A stretch of 64,000 nt of DNA from Candidatus Devosia phytovorans (GCA_029202405.1 CP119312.1:3787001-3851000); one strand, 5' to 3'. Counted from the stretch's first letter, positions 31,624-40,352 are shown. The notes: generated by a model not told the origin, from the letters alone. Translations and numbers: made by a program.

Positions 31624-32004
31624 TCAGACCGGGGACACCAACATCACCAGATTGCCATCCGGGTCTTCCACATAGGCGGCCCGTTCGCCCCAGGGCTGAT
31701 CGACCGGAGCCATCACCACGGGCGCAGCCAGCGCCTCAAGGGCCGCGTCAACATCATCGACATTGATGCAGAGCTCTATCCGATGTCCCGTTGCCGGCCG
31801 CAGGGCCCTTCGATGCAGGCCCTTGTCGCTCAATACACCCAGACCAAGCTCGGTCTCGCCGAATCTGAGCGTCAGGAAGACCGGTTCGCCCGTTTCAGGA
31901 AATTGATAGACTAGACTGCCGCCCAGCACCATCTCGTAGAAGCGCCGCGCGGCGGCCATATCGGCGACAGACAGCATGGGCATGATACGGGATGCTCTGG
32001 CCAT
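31624..32004 (-). CDS. VOC superfamily protein
   Basis: A 126-aa glyoxalase-like protein from ATG 32004 (MARASRIMPMLSVADMAAARRFYEMVLGG), with GGAGGAGAA upstream. It ends AYVEDPDGNLVMLVSPV. The N-terminal extension read from an upstream ATG (32067) is not family-like. Substrate unknown. The gene is divergent from hslV, starting 104 nt apart. Confidence 0.8.
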   Translation of the reverse strand: MARASRIMPMLSVADMAAARRFYEMVLGGSLVYQFPETGEPVFLTLRFGETELGLGVLSDKGLHRRALRPATGHRIELCINVDDVDAALEALAAPVVMAPVDQPWGERAAYVEDPDGNLVMLVSPV

Positions 32005-32050
32005 GAGGTTCTCCTCCGTCTGCTGCAACAATGGCGCGCTTGGACAAGGC

Positions 32051-32080
32051 GTTGCAATCGTGGCCACGAGACCTAAATAT
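32051..32080 (+). promoter_or_regulatory. Possible RpoH-type promoter upstream of hslV
   Basis: GTTGCAA at 32051-32057, a 14-nt gap, then CCTAAATAT at 32072-32080. Only a partial match to the sigma-32 consensus, but the position (about 28 nt before the hslV ATG) and the gene's role support it. Confidence 0.35.
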
Positions 32081-32108
32081 CACTCAACAGTTCGGAGTAT
32101 CTCCCCAA

Positions 32109-32669
32109 ATGAGTGACAACAATTCCCCCGGCTGGCACGGGACGACGATCGTTTCCGTGCGCAAGGGCAACAAGGTCGTGGTGGCTGGCGATGGCCAGGT
32201 CTCCATGGGCCCCACCGTGATGAAGCACGGCGCCAAGAAAGTCCGGCGCCTGGCCGGTGGCAAGGTGATCGGCGGTTTCGCCGGTTCGACCGCCGATGCC
32301 TTCACGCTGTTCGAACGGCTCGAAGCCAAGCTTGAACAATATCCCGACCAGCTGATGCGCGCCGCCGTCGAGCTGGCCAAGGACTGGCGCACCGATCGCT
32401 ACCTGCGCAAGCTTGAGGCGATGATGATCGTGGCCGACAAGAAGGACACGCTGGTGCTGACCGGCAATGGCGACGTGCTGACGCCGGACCATGGCGTCAT
32501 CGCCATCGGCTCGGGTGGCAATTACGCGCATTCGGCGGCGCTGGCGCTGCACCAGGCCACCGAGCTTGATGCGGAGGATATCGCCCGCCGTGCCATGAAG
32601 ATCGCAGAAGAGATCTGCGTCTATACCAATGGCAATGTGACGGTCGAGACCATCGAGCTCGACGCGTGA
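32109..32669 (+). CDS. hslV: ATP-dependent protease subunit HslV
   Basis: Proteolytic subunit of the HslUV (ClpQY) heat-shock protease, 186 aa. The mature enzyme starts at the Thr of HGTTIVSVRKG, after removal of the short leader MSDNNSPGWHG. KVVVAGDGQVSMGPTVMKHGAKKVRRL is the next conserved part. ATG 32109 was chosen; an upstream in-frame start adds 26 residues that would bury the processing site. Its stop overlaps the next gene by 4 nt (GTGA). Confidence 0.97.
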   Translation: MSDNNSPGWHGTTIVSVRKGNKVVVAGDGQVSMGPTVMKHGAKKVRRLAGGKVIGGFAGSTADAFTLFERLEAKLEQYPDQLMRAAVELAKDWRTDRYLRKLEAMMIVADKKDTLVLTGNGDVLTPDHGVIAIGSGGNYAHSAALALHQATELDAEDIARRAMKIAEEICVYTNGNVTVETIELDA

Positions 32670-33187
32670 ACCATACCATTCGCAGGCTGACCTCGGCTGA
32701 TCTCATTGCCTATCGCGCCATCCGCGCGGAGGCCTTGCGGGATCATCCCGAAGCCTTTGTCGAAACGCCGGATCGCTTTGCTGCCCGCAGCAACGACGAT
32801 GTCGGCAAGATGCTCGATAGCCTCGCAGTCTTTGCGGCCATGGGCCCTGATCACGCGATCGACGCCATCGTCGGTCTCAGCCGCAGTGACAATCCCAAGG
32901 AGCAGCACCGCGGCTGGCTGATCCAGGTCTATGCACGACCCGCCCTGCGCGGCACCGGCATGGCCCGGAGATTGATCGAGACGGCGATCGAAAACGCCCG
33001 CGAATGGGGCATGCTGCAAATCCATCTGGGCGTCTGGACCGAGAATGAACCGGCCCTCCGCCTTTATCAGAAGCTGGGTTTTGCCACCTATGGCACCGAA
33101 CCCCGCTATCTCTTCGTGAACGGTCGCTATGTCGACGAACACCTGATGGTGCGCTTCCTGGACAAGGCACCTGGAGACCAGAAATGA
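32666..33187 (+). CDS. GNAT family N-acetyltransferase
   Basis: A 173-aa acetyltransferase starting at GTG 32666 (MNHTIRRLTSADLIAYRAIRAEALRDHPEAF). The acetyl-CoA loop is QVYARPALRGTGMARRLIETAIENA, and the end is ALRLYQKLGFATYGTEPRY. It sits inside the hslV-hslU operon, overlapping both neighbours by 4 nt. It could modify a protein or small molecule; a link to HslUV substrates is only a guess from position. Confidence 0.88.
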   Translation: MNHTIRRLTSADLIAYRAIRAEALRDHPEAFVETPDRFAARSNDDVGKMLDSLAVFAAMGPDHAIDAIVGLSRSDNPKEQHRGWLIQVYARPALRGTGMARRLIETAIENAREWGMLQIHLGVWTENEPALRLYQKLGFATYGTEPRYLFVNGRYVDEHLMVRFLDKAPGDQK

Positions 33188-34494
33188 CTGAAACCAATTT
33201 TTCCCCGCGCGAGATCGTTTCCGAACTCGATCGCAATATCGTCGGCCAGAATGACGCCAAGCGCGCCGTAGCCGTGGCCCTGCGCAATCGCTGGCGCCGG
33301 CAGCAACTCAGCCCCGAGCTGCGCCGCGAGGTGACCCCGAAGAATATCCTGATGATCGGGCCGACCGGCGTCGGCAAGACCGAGATTTCCCGCCGTCTGG
33401 CGCGCCTGGCTCAGGCCCCTTTCATCAAGGTCGAGGCGACGAAGTTCACCGAGGTCGGCTATGTCGGCCGCGACGTGGAGCAGATCATCCGCGATCTGGT
33501 GGAAGCCGGCATTGCCGTGCTGCGTGACAAGCGCCGCGCCGATGTGCAGGCACAGGCCCATGCCAATGCGGAAAACCGCGTGCTCGACGCACTGGTCGGG
33601 ACCTCCGCCACACCGTCGACGCGCGATAGCTTCCGCAAAAAGCTGCGCAACAACGAGATCGATGACAATGAGATCGAGCTCGAAATGCAGCCGGCGCCCA
33701 ATACCGGGGGCTTTGAAATCCCCGGCATGCCCAATGGCGGCGTCGGCATGATCAACCTTAGTGACATGTTCAAATCGGCCATGGGCGGACGGGGCGTCAA
33801 GCGCAAGATCAAGGTCAAGGATGCCTATGAGCCGCTGATCGCCGAAGAGGCCGACAAGCTGCTCGACCAGGAAGCGCTCAAGCACGAGGCCATCGAGCTG
33901 GTGGAAAACCACGGCATCGTCTTCATCGACGAGATCGACAAGGTGGCCCATCGCGAAGGCGGAGCACAGGGCGGTCCATCGCGCGAAGGCGTGCAGCGGG
34001 ACCTGCTGCCGCTGATCGAGGGCACGACGGTGTCCACGAAATATGGTCCAGTCAAGACCGACCATATCCTGTTCATTGCCTCGGGCGCCTTCCATGTTTC
34101 CAAGCCCAGTGACCTGCTGCCCGAACTGCAGGGTCGCCTGCCGATCCGTGTGGAACTCAAGGCCCTGACGCGTGAGGATTTCATCCGCATCCTCAACGAC
34201 ACTGATGCGAGCCTCATCAAGCAATATGTGGCGTTGATGCAGACGGAAGGCGTCACCCTGGACTTCACCCAAGACGCCATCGAGGCGATTGCCGACGCGG
34301 CCGTTCGGGTCAATGACTCGGTGGAAAACATCGGTGCCCGCCGCCTGCAGACGGTGATGGAGCGGCTGGTCGAAGACATCAGCTTCGAAGCCCCCGACAA
34401 GCAGGGCCAGACGATCAAGATCGATGCGGCTTTCGTGGCCGAAAAGGTGGGCGAGCTGAGCAAGGATCAGGATCTGAGCAAGTTCGTTTTGTAG
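33184..34494 (+). CDS. hslU: ATPase subunit HslU
   Basis: AAA+ unfoldase that feeds substrates to HslV, 436 aa. Walker A is LMIGPTGVGKTEISRRLARL, Walker B is GIVFIDEIDKVAHREGG, and the pore-loop segment GYVGRDVEQIIRDLVEAGI is present. The intermediate I-domain (about residues 110-220) and C-terminal sensor 2 (ENIGARRLQTVMERLVEDISFEAPD) complete it. The start overlaps the GNAT stop (ATGA). Confidence 0.98.
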   Translation: MTETNFSPREIVSELDRNIVGQNDAKRAVAVALRNRWRRQQLSPELRREVTPKNILMIGPTGVGKTEISRRLARLAQAPFIKVEATKFTEVGYVGRDVEQIIRDLVEAGIAVLRDKRRADVQAQAHANAENRVLDALVGTSATPSTRDSFRKKLRNNEIDDNEIELEMQPAPNTGGFEIPGMPNGGVGMINLSDMFKSAMGGRGVKRKIKVKDAYEPLIAEEADKLLDQEALKHEAIELVENHGIVFIDEIDKVAHREGGAQGGPSREGVQRDLLPLIEGTTVSTKYGPVKTDHILFIASGAFHVSKPSDLLPELQGRLPIRVELKALTREDFIRILNDTDASLIKQYVALMQTEGVTLDFTQDAIEAIADAAVRVNDSVENIGARRLQTVMERLVEDISFEAPDKQGQTIKIDAAFVAEKVGELSKDQDLSKFVL

Positions 34495-34498
34495 TCTT

Positions 34499-34668
34499 CT
34501 AACCCTCTCCCCTTGAGGGAGAGGGACAGCTTTTCCTCGTTCAGAGGAAAAGCAGGGTGAGGGGTTCTGCGCTATCCTATGCTTTGCGGCTTACGGACGA
34601 CGGAGGACCCCTCATCCGTCTCGGCTTCGCCGAGCCACCTTCTCCCTCAAGGGGCGAAGGTAAGAAAG
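34499..34668. repeat. Nested palindromic intergenic element after hslU
   Basis: A 160-170 bp element of nested hairpins: CCCTCTCCC / GGGAGAGGG (34503-34525, loop CTTGA), GCTTTTCCTC / GAGGAAAAGC (34529-34553), then GGGTGAGGGGT (34555-34565) pairing with ACCCCTCATCC (34607-34617), TCGGC / GCCGA (34621-34633) and CCTTCTCCC / GGGCGAAGG (34638-34660). Both ends share the CCCTTGAGGGAG / CTCCCTCAAGGGG theme. It looks like a mobile or REP-like intergenic repeat and may also terminate hslU. Confidence 0.65.
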
Positions 34669-34671
34669 AAG

Positions 34672-35040
34672 CTACCGCCGCTTCCCGCTTCGCTTCACCA
34701 GTTCATCGCGCAAAAATCGCAGGTCCTCAGCATCGAGCTTGCCGATGTCATCCCGCAGTCGGTTGGTCAGTTCGGTCGCTTCGGGCAGTAGCCCACCGGT
34801 GTCGATGGTGACCTTGGGATCGCTCATTTCGGCGAGGCGCTGCAATTCCTCGGCCTCATCCCAGATAACGTTGAAATAGGCGATGATACGGTGCAGCAGG
34901 AAGCCGGTGGGCGTGCCGCGCTTGCCGTGTTCCAGCGCCGAGAGATAGGCGCTCGAGACGTTCAACGCCGCCGCCATGTCCTTGAGCGAAATGCCGCGCG
35001 CCTCGCGCATCTCTCGGATTCTGGCGCCAAGCGGGGTCAT
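34672..35040 (-). CDS. XRE family transcriptional regulator
   Basis: A 122-aa helix-turn-helix protein. HTH at residues 12-45 (REMREARGISLKDMAAALNVSSAYLSALEHGKRG), with a C-terminal helical tail ending DLRFLRDELVKRSGKRR that may bind an effector or partner. ATG 35040 overlaps the smr stop by 4 nt, so it is cotranscribed with smr. An in-frame start at 35064 adds 8 residues. Confidence 0.85.
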   Translation of the reverse strand: MTPLGARIREMREARGISLKDMAAALNVSSAYLSALEHGKRGTPTGFLLHRIIAYFNVIWDEAEELQRLAEMSDPKVTIDTGGLLPEATELTNRLRDDIGKLDAEDLRFLRDELVKRSGKRR

Positions 35041-35624
35041 GCGCGGCGCAGGCGTACATACCACGCCCCCTCGCCACCATGACCGCGTGCCGCGACGCTC
35101 CAGCCGGAAATCATCGCGGACAGGCTTGGTTCGCTCAGCCAGATCGGCAGCATGGTTCGCAGCACGCCGCGCTCGGTCATGGCGGCGATATAGTCATTGT
35201 CGGTCTTGATGCCTTTGCCGGTGATAACCAGCACCGTGCGGTCGCCGCGGGAAAAGCGCGCATGGATGAAGCGATGCAAGGCGCCGCGCGCCTCGTTCTG
35301 CGTCATGCCATGCAGGTCGATGCGGCCATCGATCTCGATGCGGCCGCGGCTGACCTTGCGGTGAATGCCGGGATCGACGGCCTTTTCGGGCAGGTTGGCC
35401 GAGGGTATGGGCGCCTGATAAGGCGGCAGGAACGGCTTTTGCGGTGCCTTGCGCTTCGGCGGCGCCTTGGTCACCGGCGCCGGTGGCGGTTCCTCGGCCG
35501 GGATGGGCAGAGGTAGGCTGCCGAATTTCAGCAGCCCCTTGCGCCGCAAGGGATCCACCGTCGCGGCGACGGTGGTCCACAGGTGGAAGTCGTGCGGCAG
35601 GCGTTTGGGGTCACGCTTGGACAT
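35037..35624 (-). CDS. Smr domain protein
   Basis: A 195-aa protein of the Smr family, the nuclease-like domain first seen at the end of MutS2. Residues 1-90 are a basic, Pro-rich linker; the Smr domain follows with IDLHGMTQNEARGALHRFI and TVLVITGKGIKTDNDY. Standalone Smr proteins cleave nicked or branched DNA or RNA at low specificity. It starts MSKRDPKRLPHDFHLWTTVAATVDPL. Coupled to the XRE gene; the promoter is expected in the 31-nt gap after the Tim44-like gene. Confidence 0.9.
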   Translation of the reverse strand: MSKRDPKRLPHDFHLWTTVAATVDPLRRKGLLKFGSLPLPIPAEEPPPAPVTKAPPKRKAPQKPFLPPYQAPIPSANLPEKAVDPGIHRKVSRGRIEIDGRIDLHGMTQNEARGALHRFIHARFSRGDRTVLVITGKGIKTDNDYIAAMTERGVLRTMLPIWLSEPSLSAMISGWSVAARGHGGEGAWYVRLRRA

Positions 35625-35655
35625 GAAACGGAGTGTCGCCGACCTGGAGTTGAAA

Positions 35656-36366
35656 TCAGTCGAGCTGGCTAGTGGTCACGACCTTCCAATTGGGATCGCG
35701 CGACTTGGGATTGCGGGCAAAAGTCCATTCATCAGCAATGGTCTGCACCTGGTCGGCATTGCCTTCCACCATCGTGCCCTCCTTGTCGCGCGTGGCCGAG
35801 ACCACTTCGGCATGGAAGCGGATGGTCAGCAGCACGTTCTTCTTGTCATATTCGGCGTCGGAAATTTCCACCTTGGGCAGGCCGACGAAGGTGAAGTCCA
35901 CTGTCTGGGCGGCCTTTTCGCGCTCGGCGATGGCCAACTGGAAGCCTTCGAAGACATCCTTTTCGAGCAGGTTCTTGAGGGTGGCGCGATCGCCGGCCGC
36001 GAAGGCCGTGACGATCATCTCATAGGCCTGCTTGGCGCCCTCGAGGAAGCTTTTCGGGGTGAAGGTATCGTCGGCCGCAACCACATCCTTGAGGCCGGTC
36101 GCCAGTTCGGGATTGCCGCGCGAGAACTGTTCGATCTCGGCCTCGACCTTGCGCGCGCGATATTCGTCGTCGCCATCGGCCGCCTGCGCGGGGCGCGGGC
36201 GCATCGGCACGACCGTATCCTCGCTCGTGGTCTCGGTGGGCTTGCGGCGCTCGACGGGCGGGCGCTCATTGCCGGTCCGCGTGCCGAGGACTGAGCGCAG
36301 GCGGAACAGCACAAAGACTGCAACACCGATCACGATGAGGGTGGGAAGGTCGAAAAATTCATCCAT
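35656..36366 (-). CDS. Tim44/TimA-like membrane protein
   Basis: A 236-aa protein with one N-terminal membrane segment (MDEFFDLPTLIVIGVAVFVLF), a Pro-rich charged linker, then a Tim44-like C-terminal domain (GAKQAYEMIVTAFAAGDRATLKNLL, TIADEWTFARNPKSRDPNWKV). Alphaproteobacterial Tim44-like proteins are thought to be relatives of the mitochondrial import motor subunit. ATG 36366 was chosen over the longer frame, since it puts the membrane helix at the N-terminus. The neighbouring genes fxsA and secB are divergent. Confidence 0.88.
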   Translation of the reverse strand: MDEFFDLPTLIVIGVAVFVLFRLRSVLGTRTGNERPPVERRKPTETTSEDTVVPMRPRPAQAADGDDEYRARKVEAEIEQFSRGNPELATGLKDVVAADDTFTPKSFLEGAKQAYEMIVTAFAAGDRATLKNLLEKDVFEGFQLAIAEREKAAQTVDFTFVGLPKVEISDAEYDKKNVLLTIRFHAEVVSATRDKEGTMVEGNADQVQTIADEWTFARNPKSRDPNWKVVTTSQLD

Positions 36367-36525
36367 TGAACAATGCACCTTGGCGTGAGCGCCTGATAAA
36401 ACGACGCGGCGACGCTCGTTGAGCGCCTTGTTTGGCCTATATATAAGCAAAGCCTCACCTCAAAACCAGTTCACGATGGGGCGAGAGGCGTTTTGTCATA
36501 GTTGCATCAGAAGGAAGCCCCGACC

Positions 36526-36975
36526 ATGGCCCGATTTTTCGCTCTCGGCCTGATCGTCTTGCCGCTTATCGAGATCGCCATTTTCATCAAGGTGGGCCAG
36601 AGTATCGGGCTTTTTCCCACTTTGGCACTGATCATCGGCGCGGCGCTGCTCGGCGGCCTGCTGCTGCGTCAGCAGGGTCTGTCGGTGATCGGGCAGTTGC
36701 GCAACAACGTCAATGCCGGGCAGATGCCGGCGCGGTCCATCGCCGATGCGATGATGATCGGGGTAGCGGCATTGTTCCTGATGCTGCCGGGATTCCTCAG
36801 CGATATTTTTGCGCTGGCCCTGCTGCTGCCATGGGTGCGGAGCTGGATATATGCCGGCCTCGCGTCGCGGGTGCGGGTGGTCAATACGACGACCACCTAT
36901 CGCCGGCAGGATTCGGCGCCCGGCCAGATCAATGGCACGATCGATCTCGACGATGACGACTATCGTCCGCGCTGA
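36526..36975 (+). CDS. fxsA: FxsA family membrane protein
   Basis: A 149-aa inner-membrane protein starting MARFFALGLIVLPLIEIAIFIKVGQSIGLF, followed by segments around 28-48 and 70-105 (MMIGVAALFLMLPGFLSDIFALALLLPWVR). FxsA was named for suppression of phage T7 exclusion in E. coli; its normal job is unknown. The C-terminal 40 residues are hydrophilic and Asp-rich. It is divergent from the Tim44-like gene and is followed by secB. Confidence 0.9.
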   Translation: MARFFALGLIVLPLIEIAIFIKVGQSIGLFPTLALIIGAALLGGLLLRQQGLSVIGQLRNNVNAGQMPARSIADAMMIGVAALFLMLPGFLSDIFALALLLPWVRSWIYAGLASRVRVVNTTTTYRRQDSAPGQINGTIDLDDDDYRPR

Positions 36976-37063
36976 CCCGGCAAAGGGCGGCCCGGCGCGC
37001 TTGTCGCTGTGGCCCAAAGATGCTAGCCAGCCACCCAGAATTTTCCTTTGAGGACTTATGCTC

Positions 37064-37570
37064 ATGGCTGACGAAACCCAGGGCGGCGCTGCCCCCGTCA
37101 CCCCACCGTCGATGAACCTGGTGGGCCAGTATATCCGCGATCTCTCCTTCGAGAATCCGGGCGCGCCCGGTTCGATCCTGGCCGGTGGCGGCAATCCGGC
37201 CTTCAACGTTTCGATCTCAGTCGGCGTCAAGAAGCAGGCCGATGACCTCTATGCCGTCGAACTGACCCTCAATGCCAAGGCCAACCGCGAAGCCACAGTC
37301 CTGTTCAACGTGGAACTGGTCTATGGCGGCGTGTTCCGCGTCAAGAATGTGCCGGAAGTTCAGCTCAGCCAGTTGCTGATGATCGAATGCCCGCGCCTGA
37401 TCTTCCCGTTTGCCCGCCAGGTGCTGGCCAGCGTCACCCAGCAGGGCGGTTTCCCGCCGCTGATGATGGAGCCGGTGGATTTTGCCGCCATCTATCGCCA
37501 GAACCTGCAGAAGCTCGCCGCCCAGCAGCAGGCCACTGCGCCCGCTCCGGAAGCCGAAAAGCTGAACTGA
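37064..37570 (+). CDS. secB: Protein-export chaperone SecB
   Basis: Tetrameric cytoplasmic chaperone that holds precursor proteins unfolded for SecA, about 168 aa. Motifs: MNLVGQYIRDLSFENPGAP, ELTLNAKANREATVLFNVELVYGGVFRV, and MIECPRLIFPFARQVLASVTQQGGFPPLMMEPVDF, all SecB hallmarks. MADETQ at 37064 fits family starts; ATG 37058 would add two residues, and GAGGA (37050-37054) could serve either. The gene ends 20 nt before a terminator. Confidence 0.97.
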   Translation: MADETQGGAAPVTPPSMNLVGQYIRDLSFENPGAPGSILAGGGNPAFNVSISVGVKKQADDLYAVELTLNAKANREATVLFNVELVYGGVFRVKNVPEVQLSQLLMIECPRLIFPFARQVLASVTQQGGFPPLMMEPVDFAAIYRQNLQKLAAQQQATAPAPEAEKLN

Positions 37571-37590
37571 TCTTTTCGCAATGTGAATTG

Positions 37591-37618
37591 AAAAGCCTCG
37601 GCATACCGGGGCTTTTTT
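37591..37618 (+). terminator. Terminator shared by secB and dnaQ
   Basis: AAAAGCCTCGG / CCGGGGCTTTT with loop CATA; one G.U pair interrupts an 11-bp arm. The T-run follows on the + strand and the A-run on the - strand, so it can stop both convergent genes. Confidence 0.75.
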
Positions 37619-38331
37619 CATTCTGCGGCTTGCGTCGCCTCGGCATACTGGGCCCAGATCGCCTCGCCACCCATCTTGTCGAGCAGCACCGCATGGGCAG
37701 CGGCCTCCGTGTCGGACACGCGGGAGGGCAGGGGTGTGGGGCGCGGCGCCACGGCAATGCGGGTGATTTCACCGCTGCTGGTCGATCCTTGCGTTTCGGC
37801 AATCAGCGCCAGGCTCACCTGCTTGCCGCCGATGAGTTCGAGGTAAACCTCGGCGAGGATCTCGCTGTCGAGCAAAGCGCCATGCAGCGTGCGGCGGGAA
37901 TTGTCGATGCCATAGTGCTTGCAGAGGGCATCAAGGCTGACGCGGGCGCCCGGATGCTTTTCGCGCGCGACCATCACTGTATCGATGACCTTGTTGGTCA
38001 GCCGACCCTGTCCGGTCTTTTCCAGCTCGGTATTGAGGAAGCCCATGTCGAAGGGGGCATTGTGGATAACCAGAGTGGCATCGCCGATGAATTCACGGAA
38101 ATCATTGGCGACAGCGCCGAACAGCGGCTTGTCGCTCAAAAATTCCTCGCTCAACCCATGCACCCGGAAGGCTTCTTCGGGCATGTTGCGCTGGGGATTG
38201 ATATAGACGTGGTAGTGCCGGCCCGAGGGAATGTGATTGATCAGCTCGACGCAGCCGATTTCCACGAGGCGATCGCCCTGCTGGGGCGAGAGGCCGGTGG
38301 TTTCGGTATCAAGCACGATCTCCCGGTTCAT
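37618..38331 (-). CDS. dnaQ: DNA polymerase III epsilon subunit
   Basis: Proofreading 3'-5' exonuclease of the replicative polymerase, 237 aa. The DEDDh residues are seen in REIVLDTETTGLSPQQGD, LVIHNAPFDMGFLNTEL and NSRRTLHGALLDSEILAEVYLEL. It overlaps coaE by 4 nt. Near the origin in many alphaproteobacteria, with coaE, aroE and maf. Confidence 0.97.
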   Translation of the reverse strand: MNREIVLDTETTGLSPQQGDRLVEIGCVELINHIPSGRHYHVYINPQRNMPEEAFRVHGLSEEFLSDKPLFGAVANDFREFIGDATLVIHNAPFDMGFLNTELEKTGQGRLTNKVIDTVMVAREKHPGARVSLDALCKHYGIDNSRRTLHGALLDSEILAEVYLELIGGKQVSLALIAETQGSTSSGEITRIAVAPRPTPLPSRVSDTEAAAHAVLLDKMGGEAIWAQYAEATQAAE

Positions 38332-38924
38332 TTTCTGGCCTCTCTGGCTCGGATGGCAGCGACCAGGGCCGCGACCATTTCCACGGTCTGTTCGACGGGC
38401 ATGCCGGTATCGAAAAGATATGTGGCCCGCGCCTTCTTTTCGTCCTGCGGCAGCTGGCGGGCAAGAATGGTGTCGAGCTTTTCCCCGCTCATTCCCGGTC
38501 GGGCCAGCGCGCGCTGGCGCTGAATGGCCGGATCGACCCAGGTCACGGCAACGGCGTCAAAGCCATAGTCATAGCCGCTTTCAAAGAGCAGCGGCACTTC
38601 CACCACGGCCAGCGCTTCGCCCGCAGCCTCGGCGTGGTCCATGAAACTTTTGATCCTTCCGCGCACCAGCGGATGCACCAGAGCTTCCAACCGGCCGAAG
38701 CCGGTGGGATCGGCCGCCAGTTTCTGGCTCAACAGCGCCCGATCGATCCTGCCGTCGCGCGTCACCCCTGGAAATTCGCCTTCCACTGGCGCGATAGCTT
38801 CGCCTTCATAGAGCTCGGCTACGGCCTGGTCGGCGGAAAACACTAGCACATCGAGATCGGCAAAGGCCTTCAGCACCGTGGATTTGCCGGTGGCTATCGA
38901 GCCTGTCACCCCAATCCGCCACAT
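38328..38924 (-). CDS. coaE: Dephospho-CoA kinase
   Basis: Last step of coenzyme A synthesis, phosphorylating the 3'-hydroxyl of dephospho-CoA; 198 aa. P-loop: MWRIGVTGSIATGKSTVLKAF at the N-terminus; VVEVPLLFESGYDYGFDAVAVTWV and RQRALARPGMSGEKLDTILARQLP further on. ATG 38924 follows the aroE stop by one base. An in-frame ATG at 38951 lies inside aroE. Confidence 0.96.
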   Translation of the reverse strand: MWRIGVTGSIATGKSTVLKAFADLDVLVFSADQAVAELYEGEAIAPVEGEFPGVTRDGRIDRALLSQKLAADPTGFGRLEALVHPLVRGRIKSFMDHAEAAGEALAVVEVPLLFESGYDYGFDAVAVTWVDPAIQRQRALARPGMSGEKLDTILARQLPQDEKKARATYLFDTGMPVEQTVEMVAALVAAIRAREARK

Positions 38925-38925
38925 G

Positions 38926-39753
38926 TCAGCGATCCAGGGTTGCTTCGACACGCCGACGCAGCTCGGCTGTCACCGCCGGGCGCTTGCCGAACCAGGCCTC
39001 AAAACCCGGCACGGCCTGGTGCAGCAGCATGCCCAGGCCATCGACCGTCTTGAGCCCATGCGTTACCGCATCGGCCAAAAGCGGCGTCACCAGCGGCGTA
39101 TAGACGATATCGGTCACCAGCGCGGACTTCGGCAGCAAGGCCAGATCGAAATCCATGCTCGTGCCATGCATGCCGATGGAACTGGTGTTGATCACGATCC
39201 CGGCGTTGGGGGCATTGTCGTCCCATTCATCGAGCCCATGCGCCAGAATGGGCCCGCCGATCGCTGCAGCCAGCGTTTCCGCATTGGCGACAGTACGGTT
39301 GAGCAGGTGAATGCGACCGAGCCCACGATGGCGCAGCGCCACCAGCACGGCTCGTGCCGCACCACCGGCGCCGATCACTATGGCTTCCTCGACGGTATCG
39401 GACCAGCCCGGCGCCCCGGCATCGAGATTGCCGAGAAAGCCCAGGTAATCGGTATTGCTCCCAAAAACCTTGCCGTCCTCCACCACCAGCGTGTTGACCG
39501 CGCCAATGGTGCGGGCCAGCGGGTCGACCTCATCGCAGAGCGCAAAGACGGCTTCCTTGTGCGGAATGGTGACATTGCCGCCGGCAAATTCCCCCGCGCG
39601 CAGCCGCTCGAAGAAGGCGGGCAAGGCATCGGGCGCCACGTCGATCGCCTCGTAGGTGCCGTCAATGCCATGCTCCTCAAGCCAGGTGCCATGGATGAGG
39701 GGCGAGCGCGAGTGTTTGATCGGATGGCCGATGACGAAGGCTTTGATGGTCAC
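38926..39753 (-). CDS. aroE: Shikimate dehydrogenase
   Basis: Fourth step of the shikimate pathway, reducing 3-dehydroshikimate with NADPH; 275 aa. Substrate motifs: FVIGHPIKHSRSPLIHGTWL and GGNVTIPHKEAVFALCDEVD with the catalytic Lys. NADP-binding: AIVIGAGGAARAVLVALRH and LLNRTVANAETLAAAI. The start overlaps the maf stop by 4 nt. Confidence 0.97.
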   Translation of the reverse strand: MTIKAFVIGHPIKHSRSPLIHGTWLEEHGIDGTYEAIDVAPDALPAFFERLRAGEFAGGNVTIPHKEAVFALCDEVDPLARTIGAVNTLVVEDGKVFGSNTDYLGFLGNLDAGAPGWSDTVEEAIVIGAGGAARAVLVALRHRGLGRIHLLNRTVANAETLAAAIGGPILAHGLDEWDDNAPNAGIVINTSSIGMHGTSMDFDLALLPKSALVTDIVYTPLVTPLLADAVTHGLKTVDGLGMLLHQAVPGFEAWFGKRPAVTAELRRRVEATLDR

Positions 39754-40343
39754 GAAAGGGTCTCGGGGGCGTGGGTGCGCAGGCCGGCCAGAAGCGGCAG
39801 CAGTGGCAGGCCCAGAATGGTGAAATAGTCGCCAGTGACGGTTTCGAACAGGCGAATGCTGGGCCCTTCGAGCCGATAGGAGCCAACCGAGGACAGCACC
39901 GCATCGCCTTCGCGCGCCAGGACATCGTCGCGTTCTTCGGGGGTAAACTCGCGCATGGTCAGTTCGGCGGTCTGGATATCGGACCAGAGCAGCTGGTCGT
40001 GCTTGACCACGGCAACCGCGGCATGGAGGCGATGGGTCTTGCCGCGCAGGTGGTCGAGTTGAGCCACGGCGGCGGCGCGATCCACCGGCTTGTGCAAAAG
40101 CTCGGTGCCCAGACTCAGCGTCTGGTCGGCGCCGATCACGATCGCCCCTGGATTGTTAACGGCAACAGCCGCTGCCTTGCGCTGGGCCAGCAGCAGCGCC
40201 ACATCGCGCCCGTCACCGCCAGCCTCGATCGCGGCCTGTTCGAGACCTCGCTCGTCAATGCTGGCTGCCTGGCTGGTAAACACCAGTCCGGCCTGCTGCA
40301 GCAGGGCTTTGCGGGTTTCGCTCTGGCTGGCAAGGATCAGCAT
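39750..40343 (-). CDS. Maf nucleoside triphosphate pyrophosphatase
   Basis: Maf family pyrophosphatase, 197 aa, that hydrolyses modified or canonical dNTPs. Motifs: LILASQSETRKALLQQAGLVFTS at the N-terminus and ERGLEQAA; DQLLWSDIQTAELTMREF and YRLEGPSIRLFETVTGDYFTILGLPLLPLL at the end. Adjacent to oriC in many alphaproteobacteria, as here; the gene starts at 40343 and the origin region follows immediately upstream of it. Confidence 0.94.
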   Translation of the reverse strand: MLILASQSETRKALLQQAGLVFTSQAASIDERGLEQAAIEAGGDGRDVALLLAQRKAAAVAVNNPGAIVIGADQTLSLGTELLHKPVDRAAAVAQLDHLRGKTHRLHAAVAVVKHDQLLWSDIQTAELTMREFTPEERDDVLAREGDAVLSSVGSYRLEGPSIRLFETVTGDYFTILGLPLLPLLAGLRTHAPETLS

Positions 40344-40352
40344 GGGCTCATG

